From: Bdellovibrionaceae bacterium UBA2466 | GTDB lineage: Bacteria; Bdellovibrionota; FAC87; UBA2466 | Direction: 5' to 3' | Length of the DNA stretch: 5,646 nucleotides | NCBI GenBank assembly: GCA_002342225.1 | Contig: DDPO01000144.1 | Location: 1 to 5,646, forward strand | Part shown: in pieces, positions 1 through 5,646 of the stretch | How the letters are laid out: each line of letters begins with the position of its first letter | How positions within the stretch are numbered: position 1 is the first letter of the stretch | Made by a program: the position numbers and the translations under genes | Notes under the pieces: model-generated | Told to the model about the DNA's origin: nothing | The model's input: the letters and a program-made list of their open reading frames with translations, nothing else | Database searches by the model: none

Positions 1-305
<305 letters not shown>

Positions 306-308
306 TAT

Positions 309-367
309 CATTATTCTGTCCTAAGAGAGTTTCACGCATTGAAACCCTATGCATTGTCGAAATAATG
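309..367 (+). repeat. 23S-5S spacer stem A (inverted repeat)
   Basis: CATTATT (309-315) is the exact reverse complement of AATAATG (361-367). Between them lies a second perfect hairpin, GTTTCA (329-334) with TGAAAC (340-345) around the five-base loop CGCAT. The arrangement starts immediately after the 23S 3' end, so it may act in maturation of that end or extend the long 23S processing stem, whose 5' half is outside the window. The function is inferred. Confidence 0.45.
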
Positions 368-370
368 TCA

Positions 371-431
371 TTGCGACATTGATTTCATAGCAACTTTTGT
401 ATAGAAGTTGTTACGGAATCAATTGTCGCAA
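371..431 (+). repeat. 23S-5S spacer long hairpin B
   Basis: TGCGACATTGATT (372-384) pairs with AATCAATTGTCGCA (417-430), leaving one bulged A, and 371-431 adds one more pair. Inside, across a three-base internal loop, TAGCAACTT (388-396) pairs with AAGTTGTTA (405-413) with one G-U pair and an 8-nt loop. The result is a stem of more than 20 base pairs. A long imperfect duplex like this in an rRNA spacer is a plausible RNase III substrate for separating 23S from 5S. That role is inferred. Confidence 0.6.
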
Positions 432-475
432 CGACTCCTATGAATAAAAACTAAAAAGTTTGTTCAAAGGAGTCG
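432..475 (+). repeat. 23S-5S spacer hairpin C, just upstream of 5S
   Basis: CGACTCCT (432-439) is the exact reverse complement of AGGAGTCG (468-475). Further pairs GAA/TTC (442-444 with 463-465) and AAACT/AGTTT (448-452 with 457-461, loop AAAA) continue the stem. It ends four bases before the 5S start and begins directly after hairpin B, so it is well placed to guide 5S 5'-end processing. It has no T tract and does not look like a terminator. Confidence 0.55.
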
Positions 476-478
476 GTT

Positions 479-595
<117 letters not shown>

Positions 596-604
596 TAAAA
601 ATTC

Positions 605-643
605 ACCCAGACAGCTATCAATTGGCTGTCTGGGTTTTTTTTT
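605..643 (+). terminator. Intrinsic terminator of the rRNA operon
   Basis: ACCCAGACAGC (605-615) and GCTGTCTGGGT (625-635) form a perfect 11-bp, GC-rich stem with a 9-nt loop, followed at once by a run of nine T (635-643). This is a textbook Rho-independent terminator, placed ten bases after the 5S 3' end. It should end rRNA transcription before lepB, which starts only 19 nt past the T tract. Confidence 0.95.
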
Positions 644-650
644 GTAAAAT
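622..650 (+). promoter_or_regulatory. Candidate lepB promoter overlapping the terminator
   Basis: TTGGCT (622-627) and TAAAAT (645-650) resemble sigma-70 -35 and -10 boxes (4/6 and 5/6 matches) and are exactly 17 bp apart. The -35 box would lie in the loop and 3' arm of the rRNA terminator hairpin, and the spacer would contain its T tract. Transcription would start near 657, giving a leader of about six bases before the lepB ATG. That fits the lack of a Shine-Dalgarno sequence there. This is a sequence match only, but almost no other room exists for a promoter if the terminator is efficient. Confidence 0.4.
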
Positions 651-662
651 TGTTAGAACTTA

Positions 663-1385
663 ATGAATAAAACAACTAAAGCATCAGCTGAAAATGCACA
701 GAAGGATATGCTTAAGGCAATTTTTTACTGCCTCTTAGTTGTTGTGATTATCAGATCATTTGTAGTCGAACCCTTTAGAATTCCCTCAAGTAGCATGGTT
801 CCGACTCTCAAGGTTGGAGACCATATTTTTGTATCCAAGTTTTCATATGGGCTTTCCTTGCCCTTTACGAAATTTGAATTTCTATCTTTTGCGCAACCTA
901 AGAGGGGAGATGTTGTTGTTTTTCTTTGGCCGAGGGATGAATCTCTTCATTATGTAAAAAGGATCGTAGGTTTGCCAGGGGACAAAATAGAGTTAAAGGG
1001 CCGGGATATTTTGATCAATGGCAAGTTGGTAGATAAGTCACAGGTGAATGTTGAGGATATCGATCGGGAGGATAAAGAAGAACCCGAAGTTCCCTCTGAG
1101 TATTACAGTGAAACTTTAGGGTCTGTGAGTCACTTGATTCGCTACTTATCAATACCCGTCGCAGGTCATGAAGGAAGGGAATTGACGAAAGTGGTTCCTA
1201 AAGACCAATATTTTGTGATGGGAGATAACCGAGATGAGTCTGCCGACAGTCGCAGTTGGGGTTTTGTCCCGCGTGAAAACATTAAGGGAAAAGCAAAATT
1301 TATCTGGCTATCCTTAGATCAAGTTGGGGCTTGGAATAATTTGAGAAAAATTAGATGGTCTAGGTGTGCTCAACTCATTCAATAA
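663..1385 (+). CDS. lepB: Signal peptidase I
   Basis: This is a 240-residue type I leader peptidase (peptidase family S26), an inner-membrane enzyme with its catalytic domain in the periplasm. It cleaves signal peptides from proteins exported by Sec or Tat. One membrane anchor is visible at about residues 17-31, whereas E. coli LepB has two. Box B, PSSSMVPTL, carries the nucleophile Ser44. Box D, YVKRIVGLPGD, carries the general base Lys99. Box E, GDNRDESADSRSWG, is at 187-200. All catalytic elements are intact. Between boxes D and E lies an acidic stretch (about 131-142, rich in Glu and Asp). The ATG at 663 gives a short hydrophilic N-terminus before the anchor but has no Shine-Dalgarno sequence. 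Met16 is a poorer start because its purine-rich sequence is only two bases away and it would trim the N-flank. The gene follows the rRNA terminator closely, and its 3' end overlaps the convergent kinase gene by 7 bp. Paralogues elsewhere in the genome are possible. Confidence 0.95.
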   Translation: MNKTTKASAENAQKDMLKAIFYCLLVVVIIRSFVVEPFRIPSSSMVPTLKVGDHIFVSKFSYGLSLPFTKFEFLSFAQPKRGDVVVFLWPRDESLHYVKRIVGLPGDKIELKGRDILINGKLVDKSQVNVEDIDREDKEEPEVPSEYYSETLGSVSHLIRYLSIPVAGHEGRELTKVVPKDQYFVMGDNRDESADSRSWGFVPRENIKGKAKFIWLSLDQVGAWNNLRKIRWSRCAQLIQ

Positions 1386-2281
1386 TGTTTCAAATCACCT
1401 AATAACGCTGCCCCTATTGCCCCGCTATTATTTCCAAATTGAGTAAAATCAATCTTGAGGTTTTCTGCGACAGCGGGGAAGACTCTATTTTTAACTGAAA
1501 GTCTAATGCTCTCAATGTGGGGATGGAGTCCTTTACTTACCCCCCCGCCGAGTAGAATCAGATCAGGATCAAACACGTTTGCTATGCCTACCAATCCGAT
1601 CTGTAAATTATGTAAAAATTCATCGACTAGTTTCTTACAATTGAAGTCAGTTGTGGCTCTTTCGAATATCTCCCGACTAGAGAGATCTGAAATTTTGTTT
1701 TTTAAGGCACTGGCAGAGCAGTAACGTTCAAAACAACCCAAACTTCCACACGGACATTCGATACCTCGTGTATTTATCGAAAAATGGCCTAATTCACCGC
1801 CCGTCCCAGTTGCTCCTCTGTAAAGGCGATTTTGAAGCACTAATCCCCCGCCAATTCCCGTCCCCAGGGTTAGAAGAACCAAATTTGAGATTCCCCTTCC
1901 CTTGCCCAATTTCCATTCCGCGATAGTTGCACAATTAGCATCGTTATCTACACATGTAGGAATTCGGAGGGTTTGTTCTGCCCATGTCTTTAAATTGATA
2001 TTTTTCCAAGCGCTAAAGTTAGGAGAGTTCCTGACAATTCCCAAATCGGAATCTACCGACCCGGCACAACCAATGCCCACAAAACCAATTGCTTGTCCTC
2101 GCTTTTTGATAGTTTCTATAACGTTTAAAACTGAAGCTTTGACATGGTCCGGACCCAAATGGGCGTTTGAGGGAGTATCAAATTCCTCGAGAATATATCC
2201 AGATTGATCAATAAGCACAGCTTTAATTTGGGTGCCACCAATATCAAGACCACAACGGATAAGGTTTGAACTAGTCGTCAT
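1379..2281 (-). CDS. ROK-family sugar kinase (glucokinase-like)
   Basis: This is a 300-residue cytoplasmic kinase of the ROK family, of the usual length, which phosphorylates a hexose with ATP at the sugar 6-OH. The N-terminal phosphate-binding loop DIGGTQIK is at 13-20. The catalytic Asp is Asp114 in VDNDANC. The second phosphate loop LGTGIGGG is at 139-146. GELGH (162-166) and Glu185 are sugar contacts. The structural zinc site is complete: His166 plus Cys176, Cys178 and Cys183 in the CPCGSLGC segment. LILLGGGVS (241-249) is the adenine-side motif. No DNA-binding helix-turn-helix precedes the kinase domain, so it is an enzyme rather than a ROK repressor. Glucose is the most likely substrate, but fructose, mannose or N-acetylated amino sugars cannot be excluded. 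It is transcribed divergently from the ABC genes and runs tail-to-tail into lepB. No neighbour is a sugar transporter or catabolic gene that would fix its specificity. The ATG has no clear Shine-Dalgarno sequence. Confidence 0.9.
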   Translation of the reverse strand: MTTSSNLIRCGLDIGGTQIKAVLIDQSGYILEEFDTPSNAHLGPDHVKASVLNVIETIKKRGQAIGFVGIGCAGSVDSDLGIVRNSPNFSAWKNINLKTWAEQTLRIPTCVDNDANCATIAEWKLGKGRGISNLVLLTLGTGIGGGLVLQNRLYRGATGTGGELGHFSINTRGIECPCGSLGCFERYCSASALKNKISDLSSREIFERATTDFNCKKLVDEFLHNLQIGLVGIANVFDPDLILLGGGVSKGLHPHIESIRLSVKNRVFPAVAENLKIDFTQFGNNSGAIGAALLGDLKHY

Positions 2282-2333
2282 TAGAAACTTGATATACCCT
2301 TTATTCTTTTAAGATGAAAGTAGTTCAGGCCCT
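2282..2333. promoter_or_regulatory. Divergent promoter region, kinase / ABC operon
   Basis: These 52 bases must hold the start signals for both the leftward kinase gene and the rightward ABC operon. For the ABC side, TTGATA (2289-2294) and TAAGAT (2310-2315) are a weak promoter candidate with a short 15-bp spacer. The start would be near 2322, about a dozen bases before the ATG. CAGG (2326-2329) is a weak Shine-Dalgarno sequence for the ATPase. On the kinase side only a poor -10-like TATATC (complement of 2291-2296) is seen, and it would overlap the ABC -35 box. I see no operator palindrome. Confidence 0.4.
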
Positions 2334-3059
2334 ATGAATCAATCTCTGACAGATACTGTCCTAAAACTAACAAACGTTTCAGCTTACTATGGATTTACTA
2401 AGGCCATAGAGTCAGTATCTTTCGAGTTAAAAAAAGGTCAGGTCGTTGGTTTAATTGGTGCTAATGGAGCTGGAAAAACCACTTCATTAAAGGTTTTACT
2501 TGGAATGCTAAAACCTGCAACAGGCACGATCTCAATACTAGGAATGAGCAGATGTTCCTCAAGGTTGTTCAAACGAATTGGATTTGCTCCTGAAGACGCT
2601 ACTCCACCCGAATATTTAACAGCTCGAGAGTACCTTGTTTTCCTCTCAAAGTTTAGAAAAGGTGAAAATATCAACTCTGTACAACAAATTGAAGAATTTT
2701 TAACTTGGTTTGAGCTGGACCCTGATAAGCTTGTTCGTAAATATTCCAAGGGTATGCGTCGACGGCTGATATTGGCCCAAGCCTTTTTGGGAAAACCAGA
2801 TCTCATTGTACTCGATGAACCACTGAACGGTTTAGACCCCATGATGATTCTAAAGCTACGGGACAGACTCAAACTCTACCAGAAGCAGGGAACGACCATA
2901 CTTTATAGTTCTCATATTTTGACCGAGTTAGAGCAAACTTGTTCAGATGTTGTAATTATGCACCGAGGGTCAGTGATACATCAGGACTCGGTTGAAAATT
3001 TAGTAAAACAGTTTGGAAGTGTCGAAAAAGCATTTTCAGCAAAAATTGGAGCCGCCTAG
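2334..3059 (+). CDS. ABC transporter ATP-binding protein (ABC-2 type exporter)
   Basis: This is a 241-residue cytoplasmic ATPase subunit that would power the membrane protein encoded 2 nt downstream. Walker A, GANGAGKTT, is at 42-50 with Lys48. The Q-loop position reads FAPED, with Glu87 where many ABC ATPases have Gln; this substitution is known in the CcmA/GldA-like group. The signature YSKGMRRRL is at 137-145. Walker B and the D-loop, LIVLDEPLNGLDP, span 157-169 with catalytic Glu162. The H-loop His is His194 in SSH. The C-terminal segment SVEKAFSAKIG resembles the short tail typical of single-domain drug, antibiotic or gliding-type exporter ATPases. All catalytic residues are present and the length is normal. 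The substrate cannot be read from the sequence. Possibilities include lipids, peptides, antibiotics or membrane biogenesis factors. Confidence 0.93.
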   Translation: MNQSLTDTVLKLTNVSAYYGFTKAIESVSFELKKGQVVGLIGANGAGKTTSLKVLLGMLKPATGTISILGMSRCSSRLFKRIGFAPEDATPPEYLTAREYLVFLSKFRKGENINSVQQIEEFLTWFELDPDKLVRKYSKGMRRRLILAQAFLGKPDLIVLDEPLNGLDPMMILKLRDRLKLYQKQGTTILYSSHILTELEQTCSDVVIMHRGSVIHQDSVENLVKQFGSVEKAFSAKIGAA

Positions 3060-3061
3060 TC

Positions 3062-3871
3062 ATGTGGGCCTTATTTTTAGAGAACTGTCGATATGTTTTA
3101 AGAAGCAAAATGGTGGTTTTGGTCATTTTATTTTCCACTCTCGTACATTTGTCAGGATTAAAATTAATCAATCACTTAACAGTCTCTATACAAGAGGTTG
3201 TGACCGTGATGGGTCCTAAAGAAGCTATCAGGGTTGGCTTTTATATTCAGCTTTTCACGGCCTTGAGCATAGCCTCTGTTTATGGAGTGTGGATGGCACC
3301 TTATGCACACAGGGGTGAAAGGAGTCTCCTAACGCATGTCTTACCAGTGTCAAAAGTGTATTTTCCCCTATGTTACGGATTATGCTGTGGTCTTTTACTA
3401 ATAATCAACGAGGTCATTCTTTTGATGAGCTTTGGTTGGGTGATGGGATTTTCATTTTATTCATCCGATATATTTCCATGGGGGTCGCTAATCAAGACGT
3501 GCATGTTCCAGACCCTGTGCCTAGAAGTTTTGATGTTGTCTCTGGCGCTGAGTAGTTTGGTTGTGGGGCAGATTAATACTGTTTTTTTGGGAGCGACTTC
3601 TCTGTTTGTGATGCAAATTCTAGGGACCTTCTCTCACTTTTTTTCTAAGGATCCGAAATTTTCATTGTTTACACTTAAAGGATTGTTCGTTTTTGTTTAC
3701 GAGAAGCTCCCTCCGATTGGCGACTTCATTTTTGATTTTAATCTCCTCTCAAAGGGCGAGAGTGTCTCTTTTGAAAACTTGGGTCTTTGGATGATCTGGT
3801 GGTTAATAATCTGTTTCTTGTTTGTTTTTAAAATCCGATATCCAAGCAATATTCGCGGTGCTGAGGGCTAG
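3062..3871 (+). CDS. ABC-2 type transporter membrane protein
   Basis: This 269-residue integral membrane protein is the presumed permease partner of the upstream ATPase. Its ATG lies 2 nt after the ATPase stop, so translation is probably coupled. About six membrane segments can be picked out, near residues 17-35, 58-80, 102-130, 145-168, 172-192 and 241-258. This matches the six-helix layout of ABC-2 permeases. The stretch GERSLLTHVLPVSKVYF (85-101), after the second helix, resembles the cytoplasmic coupling segment with an L-P-V-S motif common in these proteins. Sequence conservation in such permeases is low, so the assignment rests mainly on topology and on the operon. The frame ends at 3871, seven bases from the convergent gspN stop, with no terminator visible between them. 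Confidence 0.8.
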   Translation: MWALFLENCRYVLRSKMVVLVILFSTLVHLSGLKLINHLTVSIQEVVTVMGPKEAIRVGFYIQLFTALSIASVYGVWMAPYAHRGERSLLTHVLPVSKVYFPLCYGLCCGLLLIINEVILLMSFGWVMGFSFYSSDIFPWGSLIKTCMFQTLCLEVLMLSLALSSLVVGQINTVFLGATSLFVMQILGTFSHFFSKDPKFSLFTLKGLFVFVYEKLPPIGDFIFDFNLLSKGESVSFENLGLWMIWWLIICFLFVFKIRYPSNIRGAEG

Positions 3872-3878
3872 AGAGAGT

Positions 3879-4805
3879 TTATAAATCCGCCTTTTTACAA
3901 GGGTAGAGAGGGGAATTGATGAAATCCTGAATAGTGCCGCTGCATTTGAGAGAATACTCTCCTGCAGCCGTTTGGAATCCAGTTAGAGTGCTTTTGAAAG
4001 TGGAGGCTTCGGGGTTGTCCAAAACCTTCTGCGAGAGTGTAAGTTTGAGAGCAATATTCAGATAAGATTGTTCAAAAGTTTTTTCTACTTTGAAGTCGCC
4101 AGTAGCAGTTCCTTTAAGGTCTGATGAAGGGTCTTCCCCAAATTTGAACTTATTCATCTCAAGAACCCCATTTTTCATTTTAAGAACCCCCTCGAGTTTT
4201 CCCAGTTTCATGGCAGGAATTACTATTGAGAGTCCTCCGAGTTCGGGTGGGCTTATGGATTGCTGGTTGATTGAAAAGTCTCCAATCGATAGATTGAAGT
4301 ATCCAGATGATTTGTCCATCTGTGATTCATCAAAAAAGATATCCGAAGAAATATCAACGTAACCTTTGAGTGGAGGGTTTCCATTTCGAGCCCCTATCTG
4401 TTCCAGATTTAGTTTTTCAACATCAAGATAAAACGAAATGGTATTGCTGCCCTTACCGACTTTGGTGTAAATATCCCCACCCTTTTTGAGTTCTGAAATA
4501 TTGACAGCGACTCCAGGTAAAGGCGGAAGAAAACCAGACAGCGCAAATTTTAAAGTGACGGCTTTACTCCAGAGATCTAGCTCTTGATCTCCCATGGGTA
4601 GAGTCACGTTGACATTGTCCATTCTTAATCCCGGCATTCCAAGCAGGGAAAAGTGCATAGAGTCCGATACAAGGAGCACTCTACTGGCTTTAAAAACCCG
4701 ATCAAATATGTAGCCTCTAAGATTGTTGATCGGAAAAAGCACGAATAGAGCTACGACAAAGAGACAAACAAAAATAAAAATTTTAAGACCGACACCCTTT
4801 TTCAT
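3879..4805 (-). CDS. gspN: Type II secretion system protein GspN
   Basis: This 308-residue protein has one N-terminal membrane anchor (about 8-27, after the basic start MKKGVGLK) and a long periplasmic domain made mostly of alternating beta-type segments. GspN proteins are inner-membrane accessory parts of the type II secretion machine, which exports folded proteins from periplasm to outside. The layout (short cytoplasmic tip, anchor, a region like PINNLRGYIFDRVF, then repeated short strands with LPPLPGVAVNI at about 93-103) fits the GspN family of Deltaproteobacteria-type clusters. That family resembles AsmA-like proteins. The identification is strengthened because it follows gspL and gspM in that order, 5 nt after gspM. 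Two periplasmic Cys, Cys288 and Cys303, could form a C-terminal disulfide. The gene is last in the operon within this window. An AsmA-like protein of other function is the main alternative. Confidence 0.8.
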   Translation of the reverse strand: MKKGVGLKIFIFVCLFVVALFVLFPINNLRGYIFDRVFKASRVLLVSDSMHFSLLGMPGLRMDNVNVTLPMGDQELDLWSKAVTLKFALSGFLPPLPGVAVNISELKKGGDIYTKVGKGSNTISFYLDVEKLNLEQIGARNGNPPLKGYVDISSDIFFDESQMDKSSGYFNLSIGDFSINQQSISPPELGGLSIVIPAMKLGKLEGVLKMKNGVLEMNKFKFGEDPSSDLKGTATGDFKVEKTFEQSYLNIALKLTLSQKVLDNPEASTFKSTLTGFQTAAGEYSLKCSGTIQDFINSPLYPCKKADL

Positions 4806-4810
4806 TTTGG

Positions 4811-5461
4811 CTAACCCTCGTCTCCCTCGAACACATAAGCCATAATCGTCATATCCACATTTAGATAGCCTCGCAGCTTATCGTCGTTCGTTATTTTAAT
4901 TGAGGAAACGATCAAACTAAAGTTCCCGTACTCGACAGCTTTCAAATAGCTGGTGAGTTGAGAAAGAGTAATTCTCTGTGCAGATACTGTGCTTTCTTTA
5001 ATTTTAAATTCTTTTTTCTTCGAATCAGTTCCCCCAACACCCGCCTCGGCTCGTTCTTCAACTTGAATCATTCTGGGTGAAATTCCGGCACTGGCCGCAG
5101 TTTGCAGTAATACTTGTTTTAACTGTCCTGGAGCAGAGAGTTGAGAGTTTTTTGAAAGAAGAATTAAGTCCTCGGCTCGGTCTCTTCGGTATTTCTGATA
5201 CTGAAGAATCATGTTGCTCATGGAATAGGCATCTTGGGTTTCAGAGCTCAGGCTCCAAAGTGACCAATAGGAAAAGATAAGGAAAAGTAGAGCTATTGAA
5301 ACGGTGCCACCTAGAATCCCGAAAACAACTTGTTTCTGCTTTTTTGGCGGTAAACTTGCGAGGCGATCGTAGATCATTCCTACGTATTTGTTTTGGTAAA
5401 TAACTGCTAAGCCGGGGGCCTTTTCGTTAATCCATGATTTTAGCTTGTTTGTCTCTTCCAT
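4811..5461 (-). CDS. gspM: Type II secretion system protein GspM
   Basis: This 216-residue bitopic inner-membrane protein is part of the assembly platform that binds GspL and helps position the pseudopilus. A cytoplasmic N-terminus of about 43 residues ends in LASLPPKKQKQ. That resembles the short polar motif before the helix in GspM and PilO proteins. One membrane helix follows at about 44-70, then a helical linker with coiled-coil character (about 72-105), then a domain at about 113-215 of alternating helix and strand compatible with the ferredoxin-like fold of GspM. The cytoplasmic part is longer than in the enterobacterial proteins. The start is fixed by a good Shine-Dalgarno sequence, GGGGAG, 7 nt upstream, inside the end of gspL. 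The gap to gspL is 3 nt and to gspN 5 nt, indicating a single transcript. A PilO-like type IV pilus protein is a less likely alternative, since gspN follows. Confidence 0.82.
   Translation of the reverse strand: MEETNKLKSWINEKAPGLAVIYQNKYVGMIYDRLASLPPKKQKQVVFGILGGTVSIALLFLIFSYWSLWSLSSETQDAYSMSNMILQYQKYRRDRAEDLILLSKNSQLSAPGQLKQVLLQTAASAGISPRMIQVEERAEAGVGGTDSKKKEFKIKESTVSAQRITLSQLTSYLKAVEYGNFSLIVSSIKITNDDKLRGYLNVDMTIMAYVFEGDEG
4815..4819 (-). promoter_or_regulatory. Ribosome binding site of gspN, inside gspM end
   Basis: GAGGG on the minus strand lies 9 nt before the gspN ATG and falls within the last codons of gspM. It supports the chosen gspN start and coupled translation with gspM. Confidence 0.6.
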
Positions 5462-5464
5462 ATT

Positions 5465-5646
5465 TTATCTCCCCAATACCTTTGCTTTGAATACAAATCG
5501 CTGTCCTTCATTTGTGACAGTGAGTTCGCTAAGGATCGGCAGTTTTTTCAAATTCTCAGTGACGGTTGTTAAATCACCTTGATAAAGCACACCCTCCATA
5601 ACAAGATTCCGATCTGTTATTTCCATTTTATTGACATCAACTTTGA
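5465..5646 (-). CDS. gspL: Type II secretion protein GspL, C-terminal end (partial)
   Basis: An open frame enters from the right edge and ends with TAA at 5465-5467, giving the last 59 residues of a larger protein. The fragment runs from KVDVNKMEITDRN through LVMEGVLYQGDL to VFKAKVLGR. It has the strand-helix-strand pattern (VxMEG, then a helix TENLKKLPIL, then ELTV and RFVFKAKV) seen at the C-terminus of GspL and PilN, where the periplasmic ferredoxin-like domain sits. GspL links the cytoplasmic ATPase GspE to the inner-membrane platform and partners GspM. The identification relies on this pattern plus its place 3 nt ahead of gspM. The 5' part, including any cytoplasmic actin-like domain, is outside the window. 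Confidence 0.72.
   Translation of the reverse strand, partial: KVDVNKMEITDRNLVMEGVLYQGDLTTVTENLKKLPILSELTVTNEGQRFVFKAKVLGR
5469..5474 (-). promoter_or_regulatory. Ribosome binding site of gspM, inside gspL end
   Basis: GGGGAG on the minus strand lies 7 nt before the gspM ATG and overlaps the last sense codons of gspL. This is one of the few strong Shine-Dalgarno matches in the window. It supports the chosen start and suggests translation of gspL and gspM is coupled. Confidence 0.75.

Noticed and set aside
306..478. Possible tRNA gene in the 23S-5S spacer
   Set aside because: The stems do not make a cloverleaf, and no T-loop consensus or CCA-ready acceptor stem is present.
708..1385. Alternative lepB start at Met16
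   Set aside because: The purine-rich GAAGG is only two bases from that ATG, too close for a working ribosome binding site, and the shorter form would lose the hydrophilic flank before the membrane anchor.
1455..2207. Two + strand open frames of 89 and 101 codons opposite the ROK kinase
   Set aside because: They lie wholly antisense to a kinase with every family motif intact, have no recognisable domains and no good start signals.
1379..2281. ROK protein as a transcriptional repressor
   Set aside because: ROK repressors carry an N-terminal helix-turn-helix of about 80 residues, whereas this protein starts directly with the phosphate-binding loop at residue 13.
2438..2872. A 144-codon - strand open frame opposite the ABC ATPase
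   Set aside because: It is antisense to the Walker A to Walker B region, and its Ser/Pro-rich translation looks like a shadow of conserved coding sequence.
2956..3555. Short open frames of 61-71 codons on both strands across the ATPase-permease junction and within the permease
   Set aside because: They overlap the two ABC genes out of frame or antisense, and show no family motifs or ribosome binding sites.
4090..5280. + strand open frames of 90 and 67 codons opposite gspN and gspM
   Set aside because: They are antisense to genes supported by operon spacing, Shine-Dalgarno sequences and family layout.

Overview
The window is a compact bacterial chromosomal segment. It holds the 3' end of an rRNA operon followed by six complete and one partial protein gene. 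Base composition is moderate to AT-leaning. The type II secretion genes include gspN of the kind seen in Bdellovibrionota and other former Deltaproteobacteria, next to gspM and gspL. Together with the generally weak ribosome binding sites, this suggests a Gram-negative bacterium, most plausibly a Bdellovibrio-like lineage. That placement is inferred from gene content and is not proven.

Region by region: bases 1-305 are the last ~305 nt of 23S rRNA, from just before the peptidyl-transferase base A2602 through the sarcin-ricin loop to the mature 3' end. Bases 306-478 are a 23S-5S spacer with no tRNA but with three inverted repeats that can fold into consecutive stems. Bases 479-595 are 5S rRNA, followed by a strong intrinsic terminator at 605-643. 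Only 19 nt after its T tract begins lepB (signal peptidase I, + strand, 663-1385). A ROK-family sugar kinase (- strand, 1379-2281) overlaps the lepB tail by 7 bp in convergent orientation. A 52-bp divergent intergenic region then leads into a two-gene ABC exporter (+ strand): the ATPase at 2334-3059 and the membrane subunit at 3062-3871, 2 nt apart. The remainder is a - strand type II secretion operon tail, gspL (partial), gspM, gspN, with 3-5 nt gaps. It meets the permease gene convergently with a 7-bp gap.

Functionally, LepB removes Sec signal peptides from exported proteins, and GspL/GspM/GspN belong to the inner-membrane platform of the type II secretion system, which exports folded periplasmic proteins across the outer membrane. 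The ABC pair is an ABC-2 type exporter of unknown substrate. The ROK kinase probably phosphorylates a hexose in the cytoplasm. Apart from the three gsp genes and the ABC pair, the neighbours do not obviously form one pathway.

I saw no mobile element, CRISPR array, tRNA, phage gene or defence system. No clearly undescribed system is visible. The points most worth a second look are regulatory and architectural: a candidate lepB promoter whose -35 lies inside the rRNA terminator hairpin, a highly structured 23S-5S spacer, and two tail-to-tail gene pairs with no terminator between them.
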